From NCBI GenBank assembly GCA_964533185.1, contig CAZHLD010000013.1, forward strand, positions 1 to 51,639: a stretch of DNA of 51,639 bases, in the 5' to 3' direction. The notes under the pieces are model-generated. The model worked only from the letters and a program-made list of their open reading frames with translations, ran no database searches and had not been told where the DNA came from. Origin of the DNA: CAZHLD01 sp964533185. GTDB taxonomy: Bacteria > Acidobacteriota > Terriglobia > Acidiferrales > UBA7541. Positions 32,523 through 39,080 of the stretch are shown one piece after another (positions within the stretch are counted from its first letter, which is position 1; each line of letters starts with the position of its first letter). The translations under genes and the position numbers were made by a program.

Positions 32523-33239
32523 TCAACTTGCTGCCGCATCTTGAATGCGCCCGAAGCGCCGTTCGCGTGCGTGGTACTCGCGCACGGCGGCTTCGAGCGC
32601 AGCGGCATCAAACTCCGGCCAGGTCCGCGGCGTGAAGTACAGCTCGGCGTAGGCGCTCTCCCACAACAGAAAATCGCTCAACCGCTGCTCGCCGCCGGTG
32701 CGGACCAGTAGGTCCACGTCGCGCGCGCCGTCGTGGTTCACTTCGCCCAGCACGCGCGCAAACGACTCGTGCGAAAGCTCGGTCGCCTTGTAAAACCTGC
32801 ATGCGGCGCGAAACAGCGCCTCGCGCGCGGAGTAGTCCACCGCCAGGCGCAAGTGGAGCGCTGTCCCGCCCGCGGTTGAGATCTCTGCTGCTTCGACGGC
32901 CTCGCGCAGCGTGCGGGGCAGCCGGTCGCGCCTCCCGATCACGCTGACGCGCACGCCCTGCGCGACGCAGCGGCTGGTCTCCGCCATCAGGTACTCGTAG
33001 AGCAGCCGCAGCAGCGTCTGCACTTCGGCCTGTGGCCGCTGCCAGTTGTCGGCTGAGAATGCGTACAACGTCAGCGTGGCGATGCCAAGTCCCGGTGCGG
33101 CCTCAACGATGCGACGCACTGTCTCCGCTCCGGCGCGGTGGCCGGCCGCGCGCGGCAGCCCGCGGGACTGCGCCCAGCGGCCGTTGCCGTCCATGATGAT
33201 GGCCACGTGCAGGCCGCGCGATTCAGGGGTTGTTGCCAT
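32523..33239 (-). CDS. uppS: Undecaprenyl diphosphate synthase (cis-prenyltransferase)
   Basis: A 238-residue cis-prenyltransferase that extends farnesyl diphosphate with isopentenyl units to the C55 carrier for peptidoglycan and other envelope polymers. The signature HVAIIMDGNGRWA with the catalytic aspartate is followed by GHRAGAETVRR, TLYAFSADNWQRP and the C-terminal DLLVRTGGEQRLSDFLLWES and AYAELYFT. Length is usual. The ATG at 33239 is the natural start; a longer frame begins at 33266. The palindrome at 33282-33296 lies just upstream. Confidence 0.95.
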   Translation of the reverse strand: MATTPESRGLHVAIIMDGNGRWAQSRGLPRAAGHRAGAETVRRIVEAAPGLGIATLTLYAFSADNWQRPQAEVQTLLRLLYEYLMAETSRCVAQGVRVSVIGRRDRLPRTLREAVEAAEISTAGGTALHLRLAVDYSAREALFRAACRFYKATELSHESFARVLGEVNHDGARDVDLLVRTGGEQRLSDFLLWESAYAELYFTPRTWPEFDAAALEAAVREYHARERRFGRIQDAAAS

Positions 33240-33281
33240 GTTGTCTCCATCCGCCGACGCCCCCAAACGCCGACCTTTATG

Positions 33282-33296
33282 CTTTGTACTGCAAAG
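33282..33296. promoter_or_regulatory. Palindromic operator candidate, site 1
   Basis: CTTTG-TACTG-CAAAG, a perfect 5-bp inverted repeat with a 5-base spacer, between uppS and the winged-helix regulator gene. The same arrangement with one mismatch recurs at 34384-34398 before the regulator's own operon. Likely binding sites for that regulator; found by eye. Confidence 0.45.
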
Positions 33297-33323
33297 TATG
33301 TGCGCAAAAAAAATTGCCCCGCC

Positions 33324-33719
33324 CTACCGCTCCCGCGTCGCTCGGATCAGCGCCTCCATGTGGTCCAGGTACCGATCGAGCGCCCGCCGCCCCGCCGCTG
33401 TCAGCCGGTACTCGGTCTTCGGCATGCGCCCGTCGAACGACTTGGTGCACGCCACGTAGCCGGCCTCTTCGAGTTTCCGCGCGTGTACGCTCAGGTTGCC
33501 GTCGGTGGTCTTGAGCAGCGCTTTCAACTCATTGAACGTCAGCGAATCATTCACCGCCAGCGCGCTCACAATTCCCAGCCGCATCCGTTCGTGGATCAGC
33601 CGGTCAGCCGGCGGGGCCACACTTCCCCTCGCGCCGCCGCGGACCGCGCGCAAGCTCTCGCGCTCGGCCCCTCGCCCCTTGTGCTGGTGCTCGTGCGCCA
33701 GCGCGTTTGACTTCGCCAT
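33324..33719 (-). CDS. Winged-helix transcriptional regulator (HTH_34 type)
   Basis: A 131-residue DNA-binding protein. The conserved winged helix covers about residues 40-125 (RLIHERMRLGIVSALAVNDS, then TFNELKALLKTTDGNLSVHA, RKLEEAGYVACTKSFDGRMP and YRLTAAGRRALDRYLDHMEA), characteristic of the HTH_34/MarR-like group that often pairs with a small membrane protein. GGAGGAAG precedes the ATG at 33719. The membrane-protein gene ends 11 bases upstream, so they form an operon. Autoregulation through the palindrome before that operon is a reasonable inference. Confidence 0.88.
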   Translation of the reverse strand: MAKSNALAHEHQHKGRGAERESLRAVRGGARGSVAPPADRLIHERMRLGIVSALAVNDSLTFNELKALLKTTDGNLSVHARKLEEAGYVACTKSFDGRMPKTEYRLTAAGRRALDRYLDHMEALIRATRER

Positions 33720-33730
33720 CTTCCTCCCCC

Positions 33731-34363
33731 TCAGCCGCCGTACTTCCTGGCGATCACCAACCCAAAAACAATCTGCATCAAGCCAAACCCCGCAGCCATG
33801 AAGGCGTCTCCCCACGCTGCCGGCGAAAACAGCGCCGCCGCCCCCAGCGCCATCAGGCAAATCCCCATCACCGGGACCACGCGGACCGAGAACGCCCCGC
33901 CGGTCATCACCGCCGTGCCGTAGAGCAGCAGCCAGACGCCGGGCAGCGTATCGGTGTCCCCGCGCTGGTAGAGAACCGCAGTCAGCAGCGCCCCAACCAC
34001 CAGCGGCGGCGCAAAGCTCATCGCAAACTTCCGCGCCGGCCCCGAAAGCAGCGAAACCTGCGCCGCATGAGCCTTCAGAACCATCGTCGCCCCGGCAATG
34101 CCCAGGGCCAGCAGCGCTTCGGCCACCCAAGCCACCAGCCACGCTTCGCGCGTCGCCTGCCGCGAGGCGATCCACGCCGCGGCCAGCGCCGTCACGCCCA
34201 TGGCCACACCTCCCCAGCCGGGGACGGCGGTGAAGCGACCGGCCAGGTCCATCGTGTCGCGGATATAGCGCAGGTGATCGGCAGCGTGGGCGTCCATGGC
34301 CACGGGTTGGGGTCGCTCCGAGCGCACGGGTCCAGCACTTGACATGTCCACAGCTTGGCGCAT
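33731..34363 (-). CDS. Small multi-pass membrane protein paired with regulator
   Basis: A protein of up to 210 residues with about five or six hydrophobic helices (for example GVAMGVTALAAAWIA, EALLALGIAGATMVL, VMGICLMALGAAALF). The N-terminal part HAADHLRYIRDTMDLAGRFT is a conserved-looking soluble helix that I associate with this type of protein next to HTH_34 regulators. Function is not known; it may be a sensor or transport partner. It is the first gene of a two-gene operon. The start is uncertain: the ATG at 34345 (MSSAGPV) is also possible. Confidence 0.7.
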   Translation of the reverse strand: MRQAVDMSSAGPVRSERPQPVAMDAHAADHLRYIRDTMDLAGRFTAVPGWGGVAMGVTALAAAWIASRQATREAWLVAWVAEALLALGIAGATMVLKAHAAQVSLLSGPARKFAMSFAPPLVVGALLTAVLYQRGDTDTLPGVWLLLYGTAVMTGGAFSVRVVPVMGICLMALGAAALFSPAAWGDAFMAAGFGLMQIVFGLVIARKYGG

Positions 34364-34374
34364 TTGTGTTTCAT

Positions 34375-34380
34375 TGTCAA
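34375..34380 (-). promoter_or_regulatory. Possible -35 element of the membrane protein/regulator operon
   Basis: On the minus strand TTGACA, a perfect -35 hexamer, lies three bases inside the palindrome at 34384-34398. A -10 element 17 bases further is poor, so only the -35 is noted. Its closeness to the palindrome suggests control of this promoter. Confidence 0.35.
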
Positions 34381-34383
34381 GTA

Positions 34384-34398
34384 CTTTTCATTGCAAAG
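34384..34398. promoter_or_regulatory. Palindromic operator candidate, site 2
   Basis: CTTTT-CATTG-CAAAG, the same 5-5-5 inverted repeat as at 33282-33296 with one mismatch. It is upstream of the membrane protein and regulator genes and beside a TTGACA hexamer, as expected for an autoregulatory site. Confidence 0.45.
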
Positions 34399-34484
34399 TT
34401 AAGTCGCCGTGACTAGGCCCGCGCTAGCCTGCTTGCGCTCCTCTCCTATAGAATGAAGCTTCGCGTTTCACGGAGAAGCAGCGC

Positions 34485-35738
34485 GTGTCGCAGCAGACTC
34501 GCCACAAGACCGTCGGGGTAAAGGTCGGCCACGTCCAGGTCGGCGGGGGCGCGCCTGTCGTTGTCCAGTCCATGACCAACACGGACACGGCCGACGTCGC
34601 CGCCACCGTTCGTCAGTGCCTCGAGCTGGCGCAGGCCGGCTCCGAGCTGGTGCGCATCACCGTCAACGTGCCCGAGGCCGCCGCCGCTGTCGCCCAAATC
34701 AAGCAGCGCCTGCTCGACGCCGGCTGCACCGCGCCCGTCATCGGCGATTTCCATTACAACGGCCACGTCCTGCTCACCAAGTACCCCGACTGCGCCCGCG
34801 CGCTCGACAAATACCGCATCAACCCGGGCAACGTCGGCGCCGGCCAGCGTCGCGACGAGCAGTTTTCCACCATCTGCGCCGTGGCCCGCGACCACGGCAA
34901 GCCGGTGCGCATCGGCGTCAACGGCGGCTCGCTCAACCAGGAACTGCTCACCCGCAAGATGCAGGAGAACACCGACCGCGACCTGGGCAAATCCTCCGAC
35001 GAAATCCTCAACGAGTGCATGATCCTCTCCGCGCTCGAGTCCACCGAGCTGGCCCTGCGCTCCGGCCTGCGCAAAGACCAGATCATCATCTCCTGCAAAG
35101 TTTCGCGCCCGCCGCATCTCATCGCCGTCTATCGCCAGCTGGCCCGGCAGACCGACCAGCCGCTGCACCTCGGCCTCACCGAAGCCGGCATGGGCATCAA
35201 GGGGCTCACATGGTCTTCCGCAGCGCTCGGCGTGCTGCTCGAAGAAGGCATTGGCGACACCATCCGCGTCTCGCTCACCCCGCGTCCGGGCGGCGACCGC
35301 TGCGAAGAAGTCTATGCCGCCTGCGAAATCCTCCAGGCGCTTGGGCTGCGACAATTCTCCCCGGCCATCACCGCCTGCCCGGGCTGCGGGCGCACCACCA
35401 GCACCACCTTCCAGGAATTGGCCGAGCGCGTTCAGGGCTACGTCCGCGAGAAAATACCGGAGTGGAAAACGCAGTACGAAGGCGTCGAGGCCATGACCGT
35501 CGCCGTCATGGGCTGCATCGTCAACGGCCCGGGCGAATCCAAAGCCGCCAACATCGGCATCTCGCTCCCCGGCACCGGCGAAGCTCCCTCCTGTCCCGTC
35601 TATATTGACGGCCAGAAGTTCGTCACCCTCCACGGCACCTACGCCGAGCTCGACGCTGCATTCCGCAAGTTGATTGACGATTATGTCTCGACTAGGTACC
35701 CCCGCCGTACTAGCAGTCCTCTCCCGGTTCTGAAGTAG
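34485..35738 (+). CDS. ispG: 4-hydroxy-3-methylbut-2-en-1-yl diphosphate synthase
   Basis: A 417-residue enzyme of the MEP isoprenoid pathway (GcpE) that reduces methylerythritol cyclodiphosphate to HMBPP with a [4Fe-4S] cluster. The N-terminal barrel has VVVQSMTNTDTADVAATVRQ, DFHYNG and YRINPGNVG. The cluster cysteines are in ACPGCGRTT and, later, MGCIVNGPGESKAANIGIS. GGAGAA precedes the GTG start by about eight bases. The intact chain is the single-domain bacterial form. It faces away from the regulator operon. The AT-richer TIR gene follows after 16 bases. Confidence 0.96.
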   Translation: MSQQTRHKTVGVKVGHVQVGGGAPVVVQSMTNTDTADVAATVRQCLELAQAGSELVRITVNVPEAAAAVAQIKQRLLDAGCTAPVIGDFHYNGHVLLTKYPDCARALDKYRINPGNVGAGQRRDEQFSTICAVARDHGKPVRIGVNGGSLNQELLTRKMQENTDRDLGKSSDEILNECMILSALESTELALRSGLRKDQIIISCKVSRPPHLIAVYRQLARQTDQPLHLGLTEAGMGIKGLTWSSAALGVLLEEGIGDTIRVSLTPRPGGDRCEEVYAACEILQALGLRQFSPAITACPGCGRTTSTTFQELAERVQGYVREKIPEWKTQYEGVEAMTVAVMGCIVNGPGESKAANIGISLPGTGEAPSCPVYIDGQKFVTLHGTYAELDAAFRKLIDDYVSTRYPRRTSSPLPVLK

Positions 35739-35754
35739 AGGACAATCCAGGCTT

Positions 35755-36567
35755 ATGCTCGTATTCTTGAGTCACGCTGCAATTGACGAAGAGATTGCAA
35801 AATATTTGAAGGAGATAGTCGAGAAAGCCTTTTCCGGCGTTAAAGTCTTTGTGTCAACTGACCCTGAGGATTTGCCACCTGGTGATCCATGGGTCGAAAC
35901 AATTCTCCAAAACCTCAGGGCTGCCAGATTATTGTTGGTCCTGGCTTCTGGACGTGGAATTAGCCGCCGGTGGGTTTGGTTCGAGCTGGGGGCAGAGTGG
36001 GGACAAAGCCATAAGATCATTCCATGCTGTTTGGGGAAGCTTCGAAAAGGTAGCTTGCCAGCTCCTTTTTCTATCTACCAGCAGGTGAACATTGATGAAG
36101 AACAGGACTTGAAAATCTTACTTTCAGAGATTGGAAAAGAATTGAACGGATCAGCTCCTAACCTAGATTATGGAGAGATTTCCGGACATCTATTAAGGCT
36201 CGACATCAGAGCAGAGGAGCGTGACAGACGCAAGACCCAATCTCCACACTCAGAGAAGTTACGGGGCAAAGTCGCGGAAGGATTAAGAAAGTTGAACGAA
36301 GGAGAGAAAGAAGCTCTTCGGCACTTGTACTTGGAGGGTCAGATTACCGACCGTCGGGCAATCGAACTAGTCCGGGCAAAAAGCCTGCTTGCAGATAACC
36401 CCACTACGATCTTTACGAGGATTAGCTCTGAAACCGGTTTCGTTCGGCGATTGTGGCCATTCGACAAAACCGAATTACACTTCGGTTATCAAGGACCATA
36501 TGAAATCAACTCCGAATTTAGAGAGATTCTCGGAGAGTGTTTGTTCCCGCCTGAGCCGAGTGATTAG
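35755..36567 (+). CDS. Orphan TIR-domain protein
   Basis: A 270-residue protein with an N-terminal TIR-like fold (about 1-130): LVFLSHAAIDEEIAKYL, then VFVSTDPEDLPPGDPWVETI and RLLLVLASGRGISRRWVWFE. E77 in WFELGAEWG stands where TIR NADases have the catalytic glutamate, so NAD+ cleavage is possible. The C-terminal part (about 150-270) is charged, predicted helical with a possible winged helix, and is not recognised; it could be the sensing part. Base composition and codon use are visibly AT-richer than all neighbours, pointing to transfer. Many bacterial TIR proteins act in phage defence, but no partner gene (effector, cyclase or Argonaute) is adjacent. The right side borders a broken glycosyltransferase fragment. 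Confidence 0.75.
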   Translation: MLVFLSHAAIDEEIAKYLKEIVEKAFSGVKVFVSTDPEDLPPGDPWVETILQNLRAARLLLVLASGRGISRRWVWFELGAEWGQSHKIIPCCLGKLRKGSLPAPFSIYQQVNIDEEQDLKILLSEIGKELNGSAPNLDYGEISGHLLRLDIRAEERDRRKTQSPHSEKLRGKVAEGLRKLNEGEKEALRHLYLEGQITDRRAIELVRAKSLLADNPTTIFTRISSETGFVRRLWPFDKTELHFGYQGPYEINSEFREILGECLFPPEPSD

Positions 36568-36589
36568 GACAACCAGTCAAGAACTTTAC

Positions 36590-36737
36590 TCATCTCGGAT
36601 ATCTTTCTAATAGCCAGTTCCAGCGAATTTTCAGCACTTCTCCAAACATCCGCAGGCTATCGCTGAACATTTTCACCTTGGTATCCGCGTTGTGTGCCCA
36701 GCGCACGGGAATCTCCGCCACGCGTAGCTCGTGCCGC
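36590..36737 (-). pseudogene. Broken 3' end of a GT2 glycosyltransferase
   Basis: The minus strand reads RHELRVAEIPVRWAHNADTK then VKMFSDSLRMFGEVLKIRWN and WLLERYPR before a stop. It matches the C terminus of the intact enzyme at 37499-38275 at about 40 of 48 residues, with the same stop-proximal layout. Nothing of the enzyme's first 200 residues is present upstream. The differences mean it is not a recent copy of that gene, but a remnant of a paralogue or of an allele from another strain. Confidence 0.85.
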
Positions 36738-37037
36738 GAACGGCGGCGGTGGGTGTCTCAGCACAGAGGCTACGAGCCTTTCGTCGCCGTACGAGTTTTC
36801 TTGACATTGCAAAATAGCTTGTAGATAATGTATATGAAATATGATTTTCAATAAGCATTGCACATGTCCCGCCCACGAATCCTCGCCTCCGCCAGCCATC
36901 TCTCCTCAAATCAATACTTCCGCTGCTGGACGGAATAACTCCTGCCAAATCCGCACTTACGGGTTTGTTGGACTTAATCCGCCTCTCTTTTCAACGCCTT
37001 ACACAGGGGGAGGGGGGGTACCCCCCAGGAGGCACCC
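36738..37037. other. Intergenic stretch with promoter and GC palindrome
   Basis: No gene is recognised. It contains the promoter match at 36801-36829 and, near the right end, a G-run and the self-complementary GGGGGG-TA-CCCCCC (about 37013-37026) directly followed by AGGAGG, the ribosome-binding site of the next ORF. Short frames (for example 36841-37041) look random. Confidence 0.5.
36801..36829 (+). promoter_or_regulatory. Strong sigma-70-type promoter match
   Basis: TTGACA at 36801-36806 and GATAAT at 36824-36829 are separated by exactly 17 bases, in an AT-rich patch. A short dyad (TGAAAT-ATGA-TTTTCA, 36835-36850) follows and could be an operator. The next plausible gene on this strand starts at 37038, leaving a leader of about 200 bases. 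Confidence 0.5.
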
Positions 37038-37502
37038 TTGAAGACCTCTGATTCCTACCTCCGACATCCCACTTCCGACCTCCAACCTCCTACTTCCGAC
37101 CTCTCTCCTCCAGACCCCCGCTGCTCCTTCACCTTTCGTGACGGACGCCGCTGCCGCATGCTCCGCTCGCCGGACCATCCCGCCCTGTGTCCCGACCACG
37201 CTCGCCGCAAGCAAGATGAGAGCGCCGCTCCTCCCAGCCTGCCGCCCCTGGCCACTTGCGATGCACTCGACTCGCCAACCAGCGTCCGCCGAGCTTTGCG
37301 CCGTCTGGCCCGTGCTGTCGCCGATGAACACATCCCACTGCGCCAAGCGGAGATCATGGCGCACATCCTGCGCTTGCTCCTCACAAGCGCCCGCCGTGAC
37401 GCGCAGGCCGTACGGCGGCTAAACGCTAAGATTCCTCGTCGGAACGACGGCGGGGAGCGCGGAGGAGAAGGCGGGCACCCTTCGCCTGCGCTCAGGACCT
37501 AG
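37038..37502 (+). CDS. Small Cys/His-rich protein of unknown function
   Basis: A 154-residue protein. The first 25 residues (PTSDLQPPTSDLSPPD region) come from a DNA microrepeat of the TTCCGACCTCC type. A compact cysteine/histidine element follows, CSFTFRDGRRCRMLRSPDHP then ALCPDHARR, with three cysteines and two histidines that could bind zinc. The rest is a basic helical region (SVRRALRRLARAVADEHIPL). I have the impression of a short family recurrent in Acidobacteriota genomes, but no function is known. The TTG start follows AGGAGG by five bases. Its stop overlaps the end of the glycosyltransferase gene by four bases, tail to tail. Confidence 0.6.
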   Translation: MKTSDSYLRHPTSDLQPPTSDLSPPDPRCSFTFRDGRRCRMLRSPDHPALCPDHARRKQDESAAPPSLPPLATCDALDSPTSVRRALRRLARAVADEHIPLRQAEIMAHILRLLLTSARRDAQAVRRLNAKIPRRNDGGERGGEGGHPSPALRT

Positions 37503-38275
37503 CCATGGAACTTTGGATATCGGCCCAACACCCAATTCCACCGAATCTTCAGCACTTCGCCAAACATCCGCAGGCTATCGCTGAACATACGCACCTTAGA
37601 CTCCGGGTTATGCGCCCAGCGGACGGGAATTTCTGCCACGCGCAGCCCGTGGCGCTTGGCGAGGAAGAGAATCTCCGGGTCGAAGCCGAACCACGACATC
37701 CTTTGCTGCTCAAACACAATCCGCGTCGGCGCTCGCAGGAAAGCCTTGAACCCGCACTGCGTATCCTCAAACGCCACGCCCGTCACCGCTCGCACAATTT
37801 TATTGAAGATGATCCCCGCCAGCTCGCGGAAGCGCGACTGGTGGACTTCGATCAGGCTGCGGTCCACTGCGCGCGACCCAATCGCAATCTCATACGGACC
37901 CAACACAGCCAGCAGCTTATCGGCCTCTTCAATCGGCGCGGAGAGATCGGCATCGGTGAAGAGCACCATCCGCCCGCGCGCCTCGAGTACGCCGTGTCGC
38001 ACCGCGTACCCTTTGCCCGTGTTTTTTTCGTTGCACACCAGCCGCAGCGCCGGCCAGCCCGCGCGTGCTTCCATCGCGATCGCAGCCGTGCGATCGGTCG
38101 AGCCATCATCAACGACGATCACTTCGGCGTCGGCGCGCTTGGCGTCCAGGTACGCGCGGATGCGCCGCAGCGTCTCCGGCAGGCGCCGCTCTTCGTTGTA
38201 CGCGGGAATGACAATAGACAATTCCGGCGCGGTTTGTGCGTCCCGGTCGGGCTTGCGGGAGGGAGCGCTGCTCAT
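37499..38275 (-). CDS. GT2 family glycosyltransferase (dolichyl-phosphate glucosyl/mannosyltransferase-like)
   Basis: A 258-residue GT-A-fold enzyme. The opening LSIVIPAYNEERRLPETLRR and VIVVDDGSTDRTAAIA are the nucleotide-sugar site. MVLFTDADLSAPIEEADKLL carries the DxD metal motif, and EDTQCGFKAFLRA is the typical acceptor region. It resembles polyprenyl/dolichyl-phosphate beta-glucosyltransferases, so it likely charges a lipid-phosphate carrier with a sugar at the membrane. There are no strong transmembrane segments. A related broken C-terminal copy lies at 36590-36737. The pcm gene ends nine bases upstream. Confidence 0.9.
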   Translation of the reverse strand: MSSAPSRKPDRDAQTAPELSIVIPAYNEERRLPETLRRIRAYLDAKRADAEVIVVDDGSTDRTAAIAMEARAGWPALRLVCNEKNTGKGYAVRHGVLEARGRMVLFTDADLSAPIEEADKLLAVLGPYEIAIGSRAVDRSLIEVHQSRFRELAGIIFNKIVRAVTGVAFEDTQCGFKAFLRAPTRIVFEQQRMSWFGFDPEILFLAKRHGLRVAEIPVRWAHNPESKVRMFSDSLRMFGEVLKIRWNWVLGRYPKFHG

Positions 38276-38283
38276 CGCCGGGG

Positions 38284-38952
38284 TCAGCTCCGCCAGCCGT
38301 AGCGGCCCACCAGCGGGACAAACCGGCAGTAGTTCACCACGTGCGAGGAGGTCTTTTCTCCTTCGCGACGCACTGCGAGCAGCTCCTGCTGGTCGGCCGC
38401 GCCGACGGGAATCACCAATCGCCCGCCATCGGCCAATTGTTCCAAAAGCGGAGGAGGCACCTCAGGCGCAGCCGCGGTGACCACGATGCCGTCAAAGGGC
38501 GAAAGCTCCGGCAGTCCCAGCGTGCCGTCGCCGGTGTGCACGTGGACGTTGGCGTAGCCCAGCCGCGCCAGCCGCTCCTCCGCGCCCAGCGCCAACGGCG
38601 CGTGGGTCTCCACCGAGTACACCTCGCGCGCCAGCAGCGATAGCACCGCGGCCTGGTAACCGCAGCCGGTGCCCACTTCGAGCACGCGCTCCCCGCCGGT
38701 CAGCTCGAGCGCTTCGCTCATCACTGCCACCATGTACGGCTGCGAAATGGTTTGCCCTTCGCCGATGGGCAGCGGCTTATCCGTGTAGGCCACATCGAGG
38801 AAGTCGAGCGGTACGAACTCGTGTCGCGGCACCGCCAACATCGCCGCCAGCACCCGCTCCGACCGCACCCCGCGGCGGCGGATCTGCCGCTCGACCATCT
38901 CCCGCCGCTGCTCGGCAAAGTCTTGCATCGTGTGGCGGATCGAGAGCTTCAT
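38284..38952 (-). CDS. pcm: Protein-L-isoaspartate O-methyltransferase
   Basis: A 222-residue (or about 214 from the inner ATG at 38928) SAM-dependent methyltransferase that repairs isoaspartyl residues in aged proteins. The family motifs are LPIGEGQTISQPYMVAVMSE, the SAM-binding VLEVGTGCGYQAAVLS, and FDGIVVTAAAPEVPPPLLEQ with DGGRLVIPVG. Length is normal. It precedes the glycosyltransferase on the same strand with only nine bases between them. Without clear ribosome-binding signals the choice between the two starts stays open. Confidence 0.95.
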   Translation of the reverse strand: MKLSIRHTMQDFAEQRREMVERQIRRRGVRSERVLAAMLAVPRHEFVPLDFLDVAYTDKPLPIGEGQTISQPYMVAVMSEALELTGGERVLEVGTGCGYQAAVLSLLAREVYSVETHAPLALGAEERLARLGYANVHVHTGDGTLGLPELSPFDGIVVTAAAPEVPPPLLEQLADGGRLVIPVGAADQQELLAVRREGEKTSSHVVNYCRFVPLVGRYGWRS

Positions 38953-39080
38953 GGCATCTGTGATTGGTGCGCGCTCATGGCCGCGGGCCCTCCGCAGCCG
39001 TGCGCTCCTCTCTGCGCCTCAACTTAGCACACCCGCGCAGGCGTCGGCCAATCCAACAGGGTCGCGCGCCCTGCTGGCGG

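Noticed and set aside
34446..35633. Minus-strand open frame of 395 codons opposite ispG
   Set aside because: Low-complexity antisense product; ispG is certain.
37013..37026. GGGGGG-TA-CCCCCC as a transcription terminator
   Set aside because: No T-run follows; it sits directly before a ribosome-binding site, so it is not a typical terminator.
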